NCBI GenBank assembly: GCA_905221605.1
Contig: CAJNDS010000890.1
Coordinates: forward strand, 1,297,357-1,361,356
DNA length: 64,000 bases
Source: Symbiodinium natans
Taxonomy: Eukaryota > Sar > Dinophyceae > Suessiales > Symbiodiniaceae
Direction of reading: 5' to 3'
Shown: positions 39,445 through 49,540 of the stretch, one piece after another
Numbering within the stretch: the stretch's first letter is position 1
How the letters are laid out: every line of letters begins with the position of its first letter
Position numbers and translations under genes: made by a program
Notes under the pieces: generated by a model
Database searches by the model: none
Told to the model about the DNA's origin: nothing
Seen by the model: the letters and a program-made list of their open reading frames with translations, nothing else

Positions 39445-39541
39445 GCCCTAAACCCTAAACCCTAAACCCTAAACCCTAAACCCTAAACCCTAAACCCTAA
39501 ACCCTAAACCCTAAACCCTAAACCCTAAACCCTAAACCCTA
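39445..39541 (-). repeat. C-strand telomeric tract
   Basis: Fourteen identical CCCTAAA units. Confidence 0.98.
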
Positions 39542-39674
39542 TCACCTTCAAGGGTGTCGATGTTTCTAAGGCTCCTTGACGTCATGCAACTTCGGAGCAA
39601 TCCCACCTTATCGCAGCAGAAACGAGCCGAAGCAACACCGAAGTGCCCTCAAGGCTCTTAAACCCTCGGCCGGC

Positions 39675-39975
39675 GGTTTAGGGTTTAGGGTTTAGGGTTT
39701 AGGGTTTAGGGTTTAGGATTTAGGGTTTAGGGTTTAGGGTTCAGGGTTCAGGGTTCAGGGTTCAGGGAACCCTCCACTTGTCATGACGCGGGGTCCTCCT
39801 GTGCAGTCTGGTCAGCTGCTGACCTTGGTGTTGGGCTCAGGATTCAGGATGCAGGGGATGTTCAGGGTTTAGGTCAGCGTTCAGGGGAGGGGGAGGGGGG
39901 TGTGCAGGGTCCGCCTAAACCTGAAACCCTAAACCCTAAACCCTAAACCCTATACCCTAAACCCTAAACCCTAAG
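39675..39975. repeat. G-strand then C-strand tracts
   Basis: G-strand 39675-39770 with four TTCAGGG in a row at the right. C-strand 39912-39975. Confidence 0.95.
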
Positions 39976-40044
39976 CTGGGTTAAGGGGATGCTCAGGGTC
40001 TTTTCTGGCACACACGGTGTCCACGGCTCGCGGAAGTCTAAGGG

Positions 40045-40175
40045 TAGCTGCATGGTCACCCCTTACATACCCCTTACATGCCCTATACAACCCAAGGGCC
40101 CATACTTCAGAACCCTTTAAAGAAGGTAAGGGATAGTAAGGGACCATATCAAGGGACATCCTAGCCCCCGAAAGT
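40045..40175. mobile_element. Family-H relative (H3)
   Basis: CATGGTCACCCCTTACATAC, AAGGGCCCATACTTCAGAAC, TTTAAAGAAGG, GGGACCATATCAAGGG. The inverted GGTCACCCCTT/AAGGGACCAT words mark the arms. Confidence 0.65.
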
Positions 40176-40399
40176 TCAAGGGTTTTAGGGTTTAGGGCTA
40201 CGCTAAACCCTAAATCCTTTAAACCCGCAGCATTAGCACGATCCGGCCGAGCATCCACTGGGCCCACAGGGAGTCGACTTCCATGGCCGCAGCCGCCGGG
40301 GCATGGATTCGGTCGGGCTTTGGTACTGTCGGCCTTTCTTAGGGCTTATTAGGATTTAGGGTTCAGGGTGTAGGGTGGTTTAGAGGAGGCTTGCAAGCG

Positions 40400-40520
40400 A
40401 TGATAAGGGCTTAGAAGGGCTTATAGGGGCTTACAAGGTCTTATAAGGGCTTAGAAGGGTTTGTAAGGGCTTAAAAGGGCTTAGGGCTTATAACGGCCTA
40501 GGGGCACGGGAGCTTAGGGC
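40400..40520 (+). repeat. (AAGGGCTTATA/GA)n repeats
   Basis: About ten 11-bp units AAGGGCTTAGA/AAGGGCTTATA, with the same reading as telomeric GGGTTTA but expanded. Confidence 0.88.
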
Positions 40521-40755
40521 TTATACTGTTTCGGGCTCAGGGTTTCGGGTTATTAGGTCTTTTAACTTTAAACATTTTTGGGGGTTCAGGGCGTTGAGGC
40601 TTGTAGTTCTGACACCCAGGTCTCTCGTAGGTTTTTGCTGTATGTTGGCGGTGATATCTGATGCCCCTTGAGCCAAGAATGCTTCTGATGAAAGGTGCCT
40701 CTGCCCAGGGCGCTTCATAACTAGGCTTCGAGGTTCAAGTCTTGGGTCTTGGGCG
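40521..40755. other. Spacer
   Basis: A 65-codon minus frame (40521-40718) has no recognisable domain and no other support. Nothing else seen. Confidence 0.5.
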
Positions 40756-40962
40756 TAGGATTAGGGTTTAGGGTTTAAGGTTTGGGGTTTTAGGGTTTAG
40801 GGTTTAGGGTTTAGGGCTTTAGGGTTTAGGGTTTAGGGTTTAGGGTTTAGGGTTTAGGGTTTAGGGTTTAGGGTTTAGGGTTTAGGGTTTAGGGTGGAGG
40901 CTTGAGGGTTTAGGGTTTACGGACCCTAAGCCCTAAACCCTAAACCCTAAACCCTAACAAAA
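40756..40962. repeat. G-strand tract and head-to-head C-strand tract
   Basis: G-strand 40756-40920 with the variant GTGGAGGCTTGAGGG (40893-40907), also present at 38774. C-strand 40923-40962. Confidence 0.95.
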
Positions 40963-41079
40963 CCGCCAGGTAGAAAGAGTTTAGGGCCCTGGCTCTTTCT
41001 TGAAGGGTTCGGGGTTGAGAATTCAGGGCTCAGGTCTTTTGGGATTGGGCCTTTGCAAGAGCCATCTCAATCCCTGCAA

Positions 41080-41350
41080 GGGTTTGGGGTTTGGGGTTTA
41101 GGGTTTAAGGCTTGGGGTTTAGGGTTTAGGGTTTGGGGTTTAGGGTTTGGAGTTTCGGGATTGGGGTTTATGGGTTTTGGGTTGGGGTCTGGGGTTTGCC
41201 CTAAATTAGGGTTTGGGTTTTTGGGGTTTGCTGCCCCTGAACCCTCAGCCCCTCGAACCCACATCCTCCACCTTCAGCCCTACTGGTGTAAGGTTCTAAG
41301 GGTAGGGTTTAGCATGCTAAGGGCAGGGCTTAGGGTTTGGGGTTTCGGGT
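41080..41350 (+). repeat. Degenerate G-strand repeats and spacer
   Basis: TTTGGGG, TTTAAGG and GATTGGGG variants at 41080-41235. The 180-codon frame starting at 41053 translates these and the following CT run, so it is not a gene. Confidence 0.88.
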
Positions 41351-41387
41351 TTAGGGTTGAGAGCTTTGGTCGGTGGCTGAGAGCAAA

Positions 41388-41485
41388 GTCTCTCTCTCTC
41401 TCTCTCTCCCTCAGTCGTTCTCACTTTCTCTCTCTCTCTCTCTCTCTCGCCCTCGCTCTCGCTCTCTCGCGCTCGCTCTCTCTCC

Positions 41486-41547
<62 letters not shown>
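41388..41547 (+). repeat. (CT)n microsatellite
   Basis: About 160 bp of CT dinucleotides interrupted by CCTCAGTCGTTCTCAC and CGCTCG. Poly-Ser-Leu frames are repeat translations. Confidence 0.98.
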
Positions 41548-41549
<2 letters not shown>

Positions 41550-41579
41550 GATCCTACTTAATTCAAGCTCCGACTTCCT

Positions 41580-41695
41580 AAGCCCTAAACCCTAGCCCTA
41601 AACCCTAAACCCTAGACCCTAAACCCTAAACCCTAAACCCTAAACCCTAAACCCTAAACCCTAAACCCTAAACCCTAAACCCTAAACCCTAAACG
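41580..41695 (-). repeat. C-strand telomeric tract
   Basis: CCCTAGC/CCCTAGA at the left, then about twelve pure units. Confidence 0.97.
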
Positions 41696-41789
41696 GCTCT
41701 GGGGGTGGCCGTGCGGGCACCTTGGAGAACCGAGGGCCAGCAACTGCTGACCCGCGTCGGTCATGGCTTTGGCACCTGGGTGCTCAGTG

Positions 41790-42330
41790 AGGGTTTAGGG
41801 TTTAGGGTTTAGGGTTTAGGGTTTAGGGTTTAGGGTTTAGGGTTTGGGGTTTGGGGTTTGGGGTTTGGGGTTTGGGGTTTAGGGTTTAGGGTTTAGGGTT
41901 TGGGGTTTAGGGTTTAGGGTTTGGGGTTGGGGGTGGGGTTTGGGGTTTTAGGGTTTGGGGTTTGGGGTTTGGGGTTTAGGGTTTAGGGTTTAGGGTTTGG
42001 GGTTTGGGGTTTGGGGTTTAGGGTGGTTTAGGGTGGTTTAGGGTTTAGGGTTTGGGGTTTGGGGTTTAGGGTTTGGGGTTTAGGGTTTGGGGTTTAGGGT
42101 TTAGGGTTTAGGGTTTCAGGTTTGGGGTGTAGGGTTTGGGGTTTAGGGTTTAGGGCTCAGGGTTTAGGGTTTTGGAGTTTGAAGTTTCAGGTTTAGGGTT
42201 TAGGGTTTGGGGTTTGGGGCTTGGGGTCTGAGGTTTAGGGTTTAGGGCTTCGGGGTTTGGGAGAGTTTCGGGTTGCTGGGTTGGGGGTGTTGTTTGGGGT
42301 TTGGGGTTTAGGTTTTAGGGTTTCGGGGCT
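41790..42330 (+). repeat. G-strand tract, about 540 bp, TTTAGGG/TTTGGGG mixture
   Basis: Second-longest telomeric block. TTTAGGG and TTTGGGG alternate in runs, and variants accumulate to the right (GGTTTCAGG, GAAGTTTCAGG). TTTAGGGTGG occurs twice in tandem near 42021. Confidence 0.96.
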
Positions 42331-42334
42331 TGGG

Positions 42335-43320
42335 GATAAGGATTTGTCTTTAACTAAGGCGTCTCGCCGCGAAGCGGCAGTGAATACAACGTGGAATTGA
42401 CGCCCCAACAGCAACGTGCTCTTTTAGTAATAATAATATCATCTACATGAATACAATGAACGCACCCTGTTATGTCATCTCTTTCGCTGATTGACAGATC
42501 ACTTGTTCATGTCATTCTCTTGTATCTGTTGAGATGCCACAAAGTTCGTTCATCTTATTCATTCAGTGAATGAATAAGGGCAAAAGACGGTATAACTACG
42601 GGCCTAGGAACAGACTCAAAATGTGGCCCGGTCATGCTGCATGCACAAAGAAATGAAATCACGCACATGCGTTTGTAATTAGCATCTTGTGCTCACTTTA
42701 TGTTATTTATTATCTGGGCTGGAACCTTTAATAGAGATCTTCCTTGGCGGCCAACGAGTGAACCAGAAAGCCAAGTGAATGATGACGCGGGCAAATGAAG
42801 GCATAGATGGTACGTCCTAAAGGTGAATCATAACGGAAATGAAGGGGGCCCAAATAATATAGTTTACGCGCGCCTTTACTAAATATTGAAATTGGGGCTT
42901 TTACAGGGGCTGGGGTTTGTGGCCAGTTGCAAGAGCTTATGATTCACACGGACAAAACAGATGATTGGTGTGTTCACTGGGGACATTCAGGCATAACCAC
43001 TAGTGAAGGTACTTTGAGGGTCTCTAGGGGCGGTTCCTTGTTCATCTCTCTCAATCTTGTTCCACAGCCCTGCTCACCCATCACACCTTGAGACCCTCTT
43101 AGCGCCTGGTCTGGATAAACACCCGTTTTTTCATGAGACTTACCCCTGGGTCTGGGGTCTTTTCGCCATCATTATAATACAGGCTTTAACTGCGCGAGCT
43201 GTTTTAATGCACGCCCGTAATATGATCACGTGAAAAGAAGTGGGAGAGCTCAAGCCGAAACTCTCAACCAGACCCAACGGTTAGGGTTTACTCGGTGTGT
43301 AGGGGCTTCAACAAGTTTAG
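42335..43320. other. Telomere-free island 4 (about 985 bp)
   Basis: No telomeric units, and composition close to balanced with AT-rich stretches, distinct from both sides. No frame above 60 codons on either strand. Contains a perfect 25-bp palindrome at 42554-42578. It may be regulatory, intronic, part of a non-coding RNA or old transposon DNA; nothing specific is recognised. Confidence 0.5.
42554..42578. repeat. Perfect 12-bp-arm palindrome
   Basis: CTTATTCATTCA, one G, then TGAATGAATAAG. A hairpin or dimeric binding site is possible. There is no T-run to suggest an RNA polymerase III terminator. Confidence 0.9.
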
Positions 43321-43379
43321 GGGTTTAGGGCTCCTGATTTCAGGATGATTCAGGGCCCAAAATATTTCAGGCTTCCTTT

Positions 43380-43600
43380 GGCTTGATTCACTAAGGTGGG
43401 GACTGCGCACGGCAACGGTTCGTGCCAGCTTGCCTGTCCTGACGCGCCAGACAGCAATCTGCTCCAGGGTGATGATGAAGAGAAAAAGAAAGAGAGAAAG
43501 AGAGAGAGGTTTTGTATTTGGGTTTCGGGAGAGGGATTGAAGGAAGACAACACGAAGTCTTTTTGTACGGGCTGGGGTTTTGGGGTTTTGGATTTAGGAC
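43380..43600. other. Spacer with GA-rich run
   Basis: GAAAAAGAAAGAGAGAAAG at 43480-43508. Overlapping 67-73-codon frames on both strands have no recognisable domain. Confidence 0.5.
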
Positions 43601-43715
43601 CCTGAACCCCAAACCCTAAAACCTAAACCCTAAACCCTGAACCCCCTAAACCCTGAACCCTAAACCGTAAACCCTAACACCTAAACCCTAAACCCTGAAC
43701 CCTCAACCCTGAATC
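43600..43715 (-). repeat. C-strand tract
   Basis: CCCTGAA and CCCCTAAA variants. Confidence 0.93.
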
Positions 43716-43993
43716 GGGTCCTATCGTCCCGGCACACGGCATGCATGGCCATGCCGGAGAATGTGAGGGCGGTCATCGGCCCAGCAAACAGGACTCGGCA
43801 GAGTGAAATTGTAGGGTGTTGGGTTTAAGCTGATTCAAGCGGAAAAAAAACCTGACTCACGTTAAAGTACTTGAAGCATATCTGTCTTGAACCACCTCAA
43901 ACCGGTGCAATGGAAACTTCCTGAACATGGTTCATCCAACCTTCCACGAGTCAATTGCGCTGCATTAGAACTACCTTCCGCAACTGACTTGAT

Positions 43994-44078
43994 GAGTTCA
44001 TAAGCCCCAAAAAAGTGTACACTTTCAGTGCTATAGGGGATTATAGTATCCCGAAAAGTGTAAAGTGTACTCACTCAG
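43994..44078. mobile_element. Foldback family-D element (D3)
   Basis: GTACACTTT (44008-44016) faces AAAGTGTAC (44062-44070). Interior CTATAGGGGATTATAGTATC. No telomeric insert; a useful reference for the 9.3-9.6 kb copy. Confidence 0.82.
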
Positions 44079-44142
44079 AACTAAGGCAACTAGAGGCTGA
44101 AGATGGGTTTTCTGTACAGAGAAGCCTCATAAGAATCCCAGA

Positions 44143-44985
44143 GCCCTAAACCCCCAAACCCTAAACCCGAAACCCTAAACCCTAAACCCCAGACCATAAA
44201 AGAGGCCTTGGGGCTTAAGGTGGGATTGAGGTTGCAAAACCCTGAAACCTAAACCCTAAACCCTACACCCCAAACCCTAAACCCCAAACCCTACACCCCA
44301 AACCCTGAACCCTGCCGCCGGGGCGCGGCCGCCGCCAGCGCCCAAGAGCGCAGCTGCACCAAGGGTCTGTGGACGAAACTTGAACCCTAAATTCCGTATA
44401 GCCCCGACACCGTACACCCGAAACCCGAAACCCGAAACCCTAAACCCTAAACCCTACACCCTATATACACCCGAAACCCAGCCCAAACACCTGAAATTTC
44501 TGATCAGCCCCAAAGCCTGAAGTCCCTTAAGCCTGAAGCAAAGGCCCCAAAGTCCCCATACCCTAAAAAACCCAAAACCCAAAACCCAAAACCCAAAACC
44601 CTAAACCCTAAACCCTAAACCCTAAACCCTAAACCCTAAACCCTAAACCCTAAACCCTAAACCCTAAACCCTAACCCCCTTGGGGAAAAAGGTACCCCCG
44701 GGCCAGGAGCATCCCGCCGCCTCGCCGCACCCACAACCCTAAACCCTAAACCCTAAACCCTAAACACCCTAAACCCTAAACCCTAAACCCTAAACCCTAA
44801 ACCGGGTTTAGGAAGACCTCACAAGGGCCAATCACTTGGAGAAATCCCCCGCGTGGAGCTACCCCTGAGATTCAACTTCGAAGCCCTAAACCCTTTACCC
44901 GGGAAATCCGGGTTGTTTCAGGGTTTAGGGTTTATAGGGTTTAGGGTCTAGGGTCTAGGGTCTAGGGTTTAGGGTCTAGGGTTCA
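44143..44985. repeat. C-strand mosaic with terminal G-strand tract
   Basis: C-strand at 44143-44195, 44250-44312, 44405-44470, 44560-44680 (four AAACCCA then pure) and 44735-44805. G-strand at 44920-44985 with TCTAGGG blocks. The spacer 44315-44390 is very GC-rich. Confidence 0.94.
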
Positions 44986-45074
44986 GCACTCCGGGTCGAG
45001 CAGCTTTATGGTTAAGCTTTATTTACGGCTCGGATATAACACCCACCCACCCAGAGAATCTCACTACGTTGAGA

Positions 45075-45680
45075 AAGCCAAAAACGGCCAAATTCTGAAA
45101 ACAAAGCGGCGAAATTCTGAAAATAAAGCGGCCCAATTCTGAAAATAAAGCGGCCAAATTCTGAAAATAGAACGGCCAAATTCTGAAAATGAAGCGGCCA
45201 AATTCTGAAAATAAAGCGGCCAAATTCTGAAAATGAAGCGGCCAAATTCTGAAAATAAAGCGGCCAAATTCTGAAAATAAAACGGCCAAATTCTGAAAAT
45301 AAAGCGGACAAATTCTGAAGCGGCCAAATTCTGAAAATAAAACGGCCAAATTCTGAAAATAAAGCGGACAAATTCTGAAGCGGCCAAATTCTGAAAATAA
45401 AGCGGCCAAATTCTGAAAATAAAACGGCCAAATTCTGAAAATAAAGCGGCCAAATTCTGAAATTCAAGTAGCCTTTGGCCTGATTTTGGCTCATTCTGAA
45501 AATAAAGCGGCCAAATTCTGAAAATAAAACGGCCAAATTCTGAAAATAAAGCGGCCAAATTCTGAAATTCAAGTAGCCTTTGGCCTGATTTTGGCTCATT
45601 CTGAAAATAAAGCGGCCAAATTCTGAAAATAAAGCGGCCAAATTCTGAAAATAAAGCGGCCAAATTTTGAAAATACAATT
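45075..45680 (-). repeat. 22-bp minisatellite, about 25 copies
   Basis: Unit GCGGCCAAATTCTGAAAATAAA with single-base variants (AACGG, ATGAAG, GCGGAC). Two copies (about 45300 and 45361) are shortened to GCGGACAAATTCTGAA. Because 22 is not divisible by 3, three successive units are read in three frames, yet the complement has no stop in any: minus frames of 209, 204 and 128 codons repeat FSEFGRF, IFRIWPL, YFQNLAA. I regard these as incidental, though translation is possible. Confidence 0.95.
45461..45606 (+). repeat. Two 40-bp insertions in the minisatellite
   Basis: ATTCAAGTAGCCTTTGGCC then TGATTTTGGCTCATTCTG, at 45461-45500 and again at 45567-45606. The two copies are 106 bp apart and identical, so a 4-5-unit block including the insertion was duplicated. 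Confidence 0.92.
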
Positions 45681-45699
45681 AAGGTTTAAATATATATGG

Positions 45700-46210
45700 T
45701 AGAGAGGGTTTAGGGCTTAGGGTTTAGGGTTCAGGGACAGGGCTTAGGTCGACTGTAGGAGAATGAAGCAGGTAGTTAAATACACCCCCTGCAAGCCCCA
45801 GAACCCAGCGAAGCATGTTAAGCCCCCCTTGCAGCTGTTGAACCACTGGGTTTAGGGTTTGGGGTTTAGGGTTTAGGGTTTAGGGTTGAGGGTTTAGGGT
45901 TTAGGGTTTAGGGTTTGGGGGATGAAGGGGGCGGGTCATAGCAGGCTGACCCCAAGAAACCCTAAATCATTCCCCGCGCTGGCACAGCCTCAAGACCACG
46001 TCGGGGCCCTTGCCGCATGTGGGAGCGGTTGAAAACCCGGGTTTTGGGGTAGGGAGTTTAGGGTTTAGGGTGTTTAGGGGTTGACGGATTAGGGTTTAGA
46101 GGGTTCAGAGGGTTTGGAGGGTTTAGAGAGTTTAGAGGGCTTAGAGGGTTTAGAGGGTTCAGGGCGTTCAGGGTGTTTTGGGTGTTTCGGGTGTTTAGGG
46201 CTTAGGCTCG
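45700..46210 (+). repeat. Degenerate G-strand tracts
   Basis: 45700-45735, 45850-45915 and 46050-46205. The last is GGGTTTAGA/GGGTTCAGA nonamers, then GGGTGTTT octamers. Confidence 0.9.
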
Positions 46211-46720
46211 GGAGGAAGCCGAAAGACTTCCCGCGGTTTAGAGTTTAGGGTCTCCCTTGCTTCCCCCCCTCCCCTTCCCCCCACCCCCTGGCAGCCCGGC
46301 AGCCTCCGAAAAAAAAAATGCAAAAAACAGGCGACAGGCGCGTGAAGTGGTTGAAGCACCGAAAGCACTCCCTCATGCTAGTTCAGGCCTGTGAGTGAGA
46401 AGGCTCTAGGGTTTGGGTTTCAGGGTCTTCGCAGGTGCTGAGCCCGAACTGCTTTGTTGGCCTCTAGTTCACCAATCGAAAGTTCGAGCTTTTTCAAGGG
46501 ACATCCCAGTGTGCAGCGTCTCCAACTTATAGTGCTTAGGGTCTAAAGCTGAGAGCTTGCGGGGTTTAGGGTTTGGGGTCCAGAGTTCGAAGCTTAAAGG
46601 TTCAATGTTTGCCATTCGCACAGTGTGGGATTGTGGGCTTGTGGGCCCTGCGCTTGGGACTCCCACGGAGACGCTTAGGCTTGGGCAGCAAAGTCCTCAA
46701 TCCGAAGCCCGAAACCTTGA
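46211..46720. other. Spacer, about 500 bp
   Basis: A C-rich run at 46263-46290 and an A-run at 46308-46318. Short frames on both strands (65-82 codons) contain repeat-derived ends. No gene recognised. Confidence 0.55.
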
Positions 46721-46721
46721 A

Positions 46722-46849
46722 CTGCGGATTGCTTAAGAACCCACCCCCCCCCCCCCCCCAAAAAAAAAAAAAAAGAAATCTTCTTCCTTACAAGGGTCAT
46801 GTAGGGATGATTACTGACTAATTATAGGGGGTTCTTAAGCAAAGAGTAG
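46722..46849. mobile_element. Foldback family-G element (G3)
   Basis: CTGCGGATTGCTTAAGAAC and GTTCTTAAGCAAAGAGTAG termini. C16/A15 homopolymer pair inside, then CCTTACAAGGGTCATGTAGG. Confidence 0.85.
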
Positions 46850-46864
46850 TACCCCTAAAACCTA

Positions 46865-47560
46865 AAAGTAACCCTAAACCCTAAACCCTACACCCTAAAC
46901 CCTGAACCCCTCAAAGTTCACTGGCCTGGCGAGGGGCCGTTTTCCAGCATCGCGGGAGTAACGGCGAGATGCCTCCACGCATCTCACATCAGACGAGGGT
47001 TCGGGGGTTCTCAAAGCCGCCAATAAACCCTAAACCCTAAACCGAAACCGTAAACCCTATAAACCCTAAAAACCCTAAACTCCAAACCCTAAACCCGAAA
47101 CCCTACACACCCTAAACCCTCAACCCTGTGGCCCCAACCTGCAGGGTGCTTACGCTTCTAGAAGCACTACGTAGGGGGTTTCGGGGGAAACTTAGATGAC
47201 AGGGCTAAGGCCTGTCACGAGGGTTCAAGGTTTAGGGTTTAGGGTTTAGGGTTTAGGGCTTAGGGTTTAAGGGTTCGGGTTGGCCGAAACCCCAAGCTCT
47301 GAACCCTTAAAGCTACAGTTTAGGGTTTAGGGTGTAGGGTTTAGTTCAGGGTTGTGGCTTCACAGGTATATAAGGGTTGGTGGAGGCTTTTGCTGAAGGT
47401 TTGGCCAAAGGGTTGTTTAAAGGTTTGGCTTAGGTTTGGCCGCCAGTGTCTTTTTGCGGCCGGCTACTGGGGAATCTCTGTTAAACCGCTAAAAACCTCT
47501 AAACCCTAAACCCTAAGCCCCAAACCCTGAAACCCTAAACCCCTGAACCCTGCACGGTTA
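46865..47560. repeat. Mosaic 46.9-47.6 kb
   Basis: C-strand at 46865-46910, 47025-47130 and 47490-47550. G-strand at 47223-47270 and 47320-47345. The spacer 47350-47460 is rich in GGTTTGGC. Confidence 0.88.
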
Positions 47561-47620
47561 TTGGGGAATTCCTGTTCATGACCAGATCTTCTTCGCAATG
47601 CAAGCTTGCAGCTCTATATT

Positions 47621-48090
47621 CATATATATATATATATGTATATATATGTATATATATGTATATATATATATATATTTATTTATGTATATATATATATATA
47701 TATACGTAGATACCAATTTATGTGTTTATGCTATTCGAGATGTGTATATAGATATGTGTATATTTACATATTTAGGTATGTATCCATTTGTCTACAACTA
47801 TTGTTATCGCTCACCTTTACTATGTTTATGCTATGTGCTAGAATATGTTCCTATACATACATAAACAAGTGTGTATATGTATATAAATATATATGTGCAC
47901 ATATATAGGTAGTTCCCAAAATAGGGGTACCCCCCATTTATACCCCAAATAGAGTAGAATCCCCTTAGTGGGACCCGCAATTTTCGGAACCCCCCCCCCC
48001 CCCCCCCCCAATGTAAAGAAAAAACCTAAACCCTAAACCCTAAACCCTATAATATATATATATATATAATATATATATATATATATACAA
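47621..48090. repeat. (AT)n/(ATGT)n microsatellites flanking family-I copy 2
   Basis: (AT)n with TATGTA interruptions at 47621-47705, a diffuse TATGTATA region to 47905, and (AT)n at 48051-48088. A 19-bp C-run at 47991-48009 and a short C-strand telomeric stretch at 48025-48049. Confidence 0.95.
47911..47990. mobile_element. Family-I element copy 2
   Basis: AGTTCCCAAAATAGGGGTAC at the left and CAATTTTCGGAAC at the right form an imperfect inverted repeat. The 60-bp left part matches 28101-28160 almost exactly. Confidence 0.75.
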
Positions 48091-48191
48091 ATATGTAAGC
48101 GGGGGTTGGCGGGGGAAAGGCCGGGCGAGGGGGCCGGATGAGAGGAGCGCACGACCGGGAAGGACCAGGGCCAAAAACCTTGAAACACCGC

Positions 48192-48345
48192 GAGGGTTTA
48201 GGGTTTGGGGTTTAGGGTTTAGGGTTTAGGGTTTGGGGTTTACGCTTTAGGGTTTAGGGTTTAGGTTTTAGGGTTTAGGGTTTAGGGTTTCGGAGTAGGG
48301 TTTAGGGTTTAGGGCTTTGGGGTGTAGGGTGCGGTGTAGGGTTGC
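48192..48345 (+). repeat. G-strand tract
   Basis: TTTGGGG, TTTAGGG and a GTAGGGTGCGGTGTAGGG tail. Confidence 0.94.
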
Positions 48346-48551
48346 ATCTTTACCTTCTATGCAATCATGCGGCGTTTGCCAGGTACCGAGGGCGGACGGC
48401 GACTTATTGACTTATCGGCCAGGAAGGGTTTTGGTTTAGGGGCTCAGGTTGCCAAAACTCTACACCCTAAACCCTAAACCTCTCCTAGACCCTCAAGCCT
48501 TAACTTTGCAGACCCTGAAGTTCTTACAGGGTTTAGGGTTTAGTGTCCTAA

Positions 48552-48655
48552 ACCCCTCAATCCCTCAATCCCTCAACCGCTCAACCCCTCAACCCCTCAA
48601 CCCCTCAACCCTTCAACCCCTCAACCCCTCAACCCCTCAACCCCTCAACCCCCCC
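48552..48655 (-). repeat. (CCCCTCAA)n minisatellite
   Basis: About 12 octamers CCCCTCAA with single variants (CCCTCAAT, CCCTTCAA). Resembles CCCCTAAA with a T-to-C change. The Pro/Leu/Asn/Ser-rich 116-codon frame at 48449 is its translation. Confidence 0.95.
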
Positions 48656-48774
48656 GCCCCCCCCCTCCCCCAAACCGCAGAGCACATTTGCGTTTTCGCT
48701 CAACAGGAGCAGCAGGTCGTCAGGGGGCCAGCGGGGAGTTGGGGAGTGGGGGAGGGCCATGGAGGATTTAGGGC

Positions 48775-49460
48775 TTTGGGTTTAGGGTTTAGGGTTTAGG
48801 TTTTAGGGTTTAGGGTTCAGGGTTCAGGGTTTAGGGTTTAGGGTTTAGGGTTTAGGGTGGCAGGTTTGGAGGCCATGAGGACTCAGAGTTGCATGGCTGA
48901 GGGTTTATAGGGTCTAGGGGTGTGGACGTTACCGGAAAAACCCTGGACCCTCTCAACCCTCATCCCTCAACCCTCAACGCTAAACCCGAAACCCTGCACC
49001 CGCACTCACAGGTGCACATTGAAGAAGGCGAGCATAGCGTCCACCCCCTTCTTCACAGCTGCCATCGTCTCAGGGTTCTTGGTGTCGCCTCTGGACCTCT
49101 TCTGCGGTGAGCTGTTTGTTGTTTGGGGTTTGGCGTTTAGGGTTTGGAGTTTGGGGGTTGGGGTTTAGGGTCTAGGGTTTAGGGCTTAGGGGTTAGGGTG
49201 CAGGGTTTCGGGTTTCGGGTTTAGGGCTTGGGATTTAGGGTTTAGGGGGGACCGCAAAGAAATGTAAGCCTTCATAGTATGAGAGCTTGGGATCCGATAG
49301 ACCACCCCCCCCTCCCCCCTCCCCCCTCCCCCGCACCTTAACTACAGGATTGGGGTTCCGGGGGGGGTGGCCTGGGATCCCTAAACCCTGAACCCTAAAC
49401 CCTAAACCCTAAACCCTGAACCCTAAACCCTAAATCCTAAACCCTGAACCCTAAACCCCA
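48775..49460. repeat. Mosaic 48.8-49.5 kb
   Basis: G-strand at 48775-48865 and 49120-49245. (CCCCCCT)n at 49302-49331. C-strand at 49380-49460. An 82-codon frame at 48920 crosses a spacer and repeats without recognisable domain. Confidence 0.9.
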
Positions 49461-49540
49461 AAGTCTCAGACAAGGCTCATGTAGCCGTGCCCTTGGCCCT
49501 CCTGCAGCTCCCACGTGACCTGGCAGCTCAAACAACCGGT

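Noticed and set aside
41053-41595. 180-codon open frame rich in Leu/Ser
   Set aside because: Composed of degenerate telomeric units followed by a CT microsatellite; no independent sign of coding.
45012-45641. 209-codon minus-strand frame as a repeat protein gene
   Set aside because: All three frames are open over the same 22-bp minisatellite; there is no start context, non-repeat domain or conserved end. Kept as a finding, not called as CDS.
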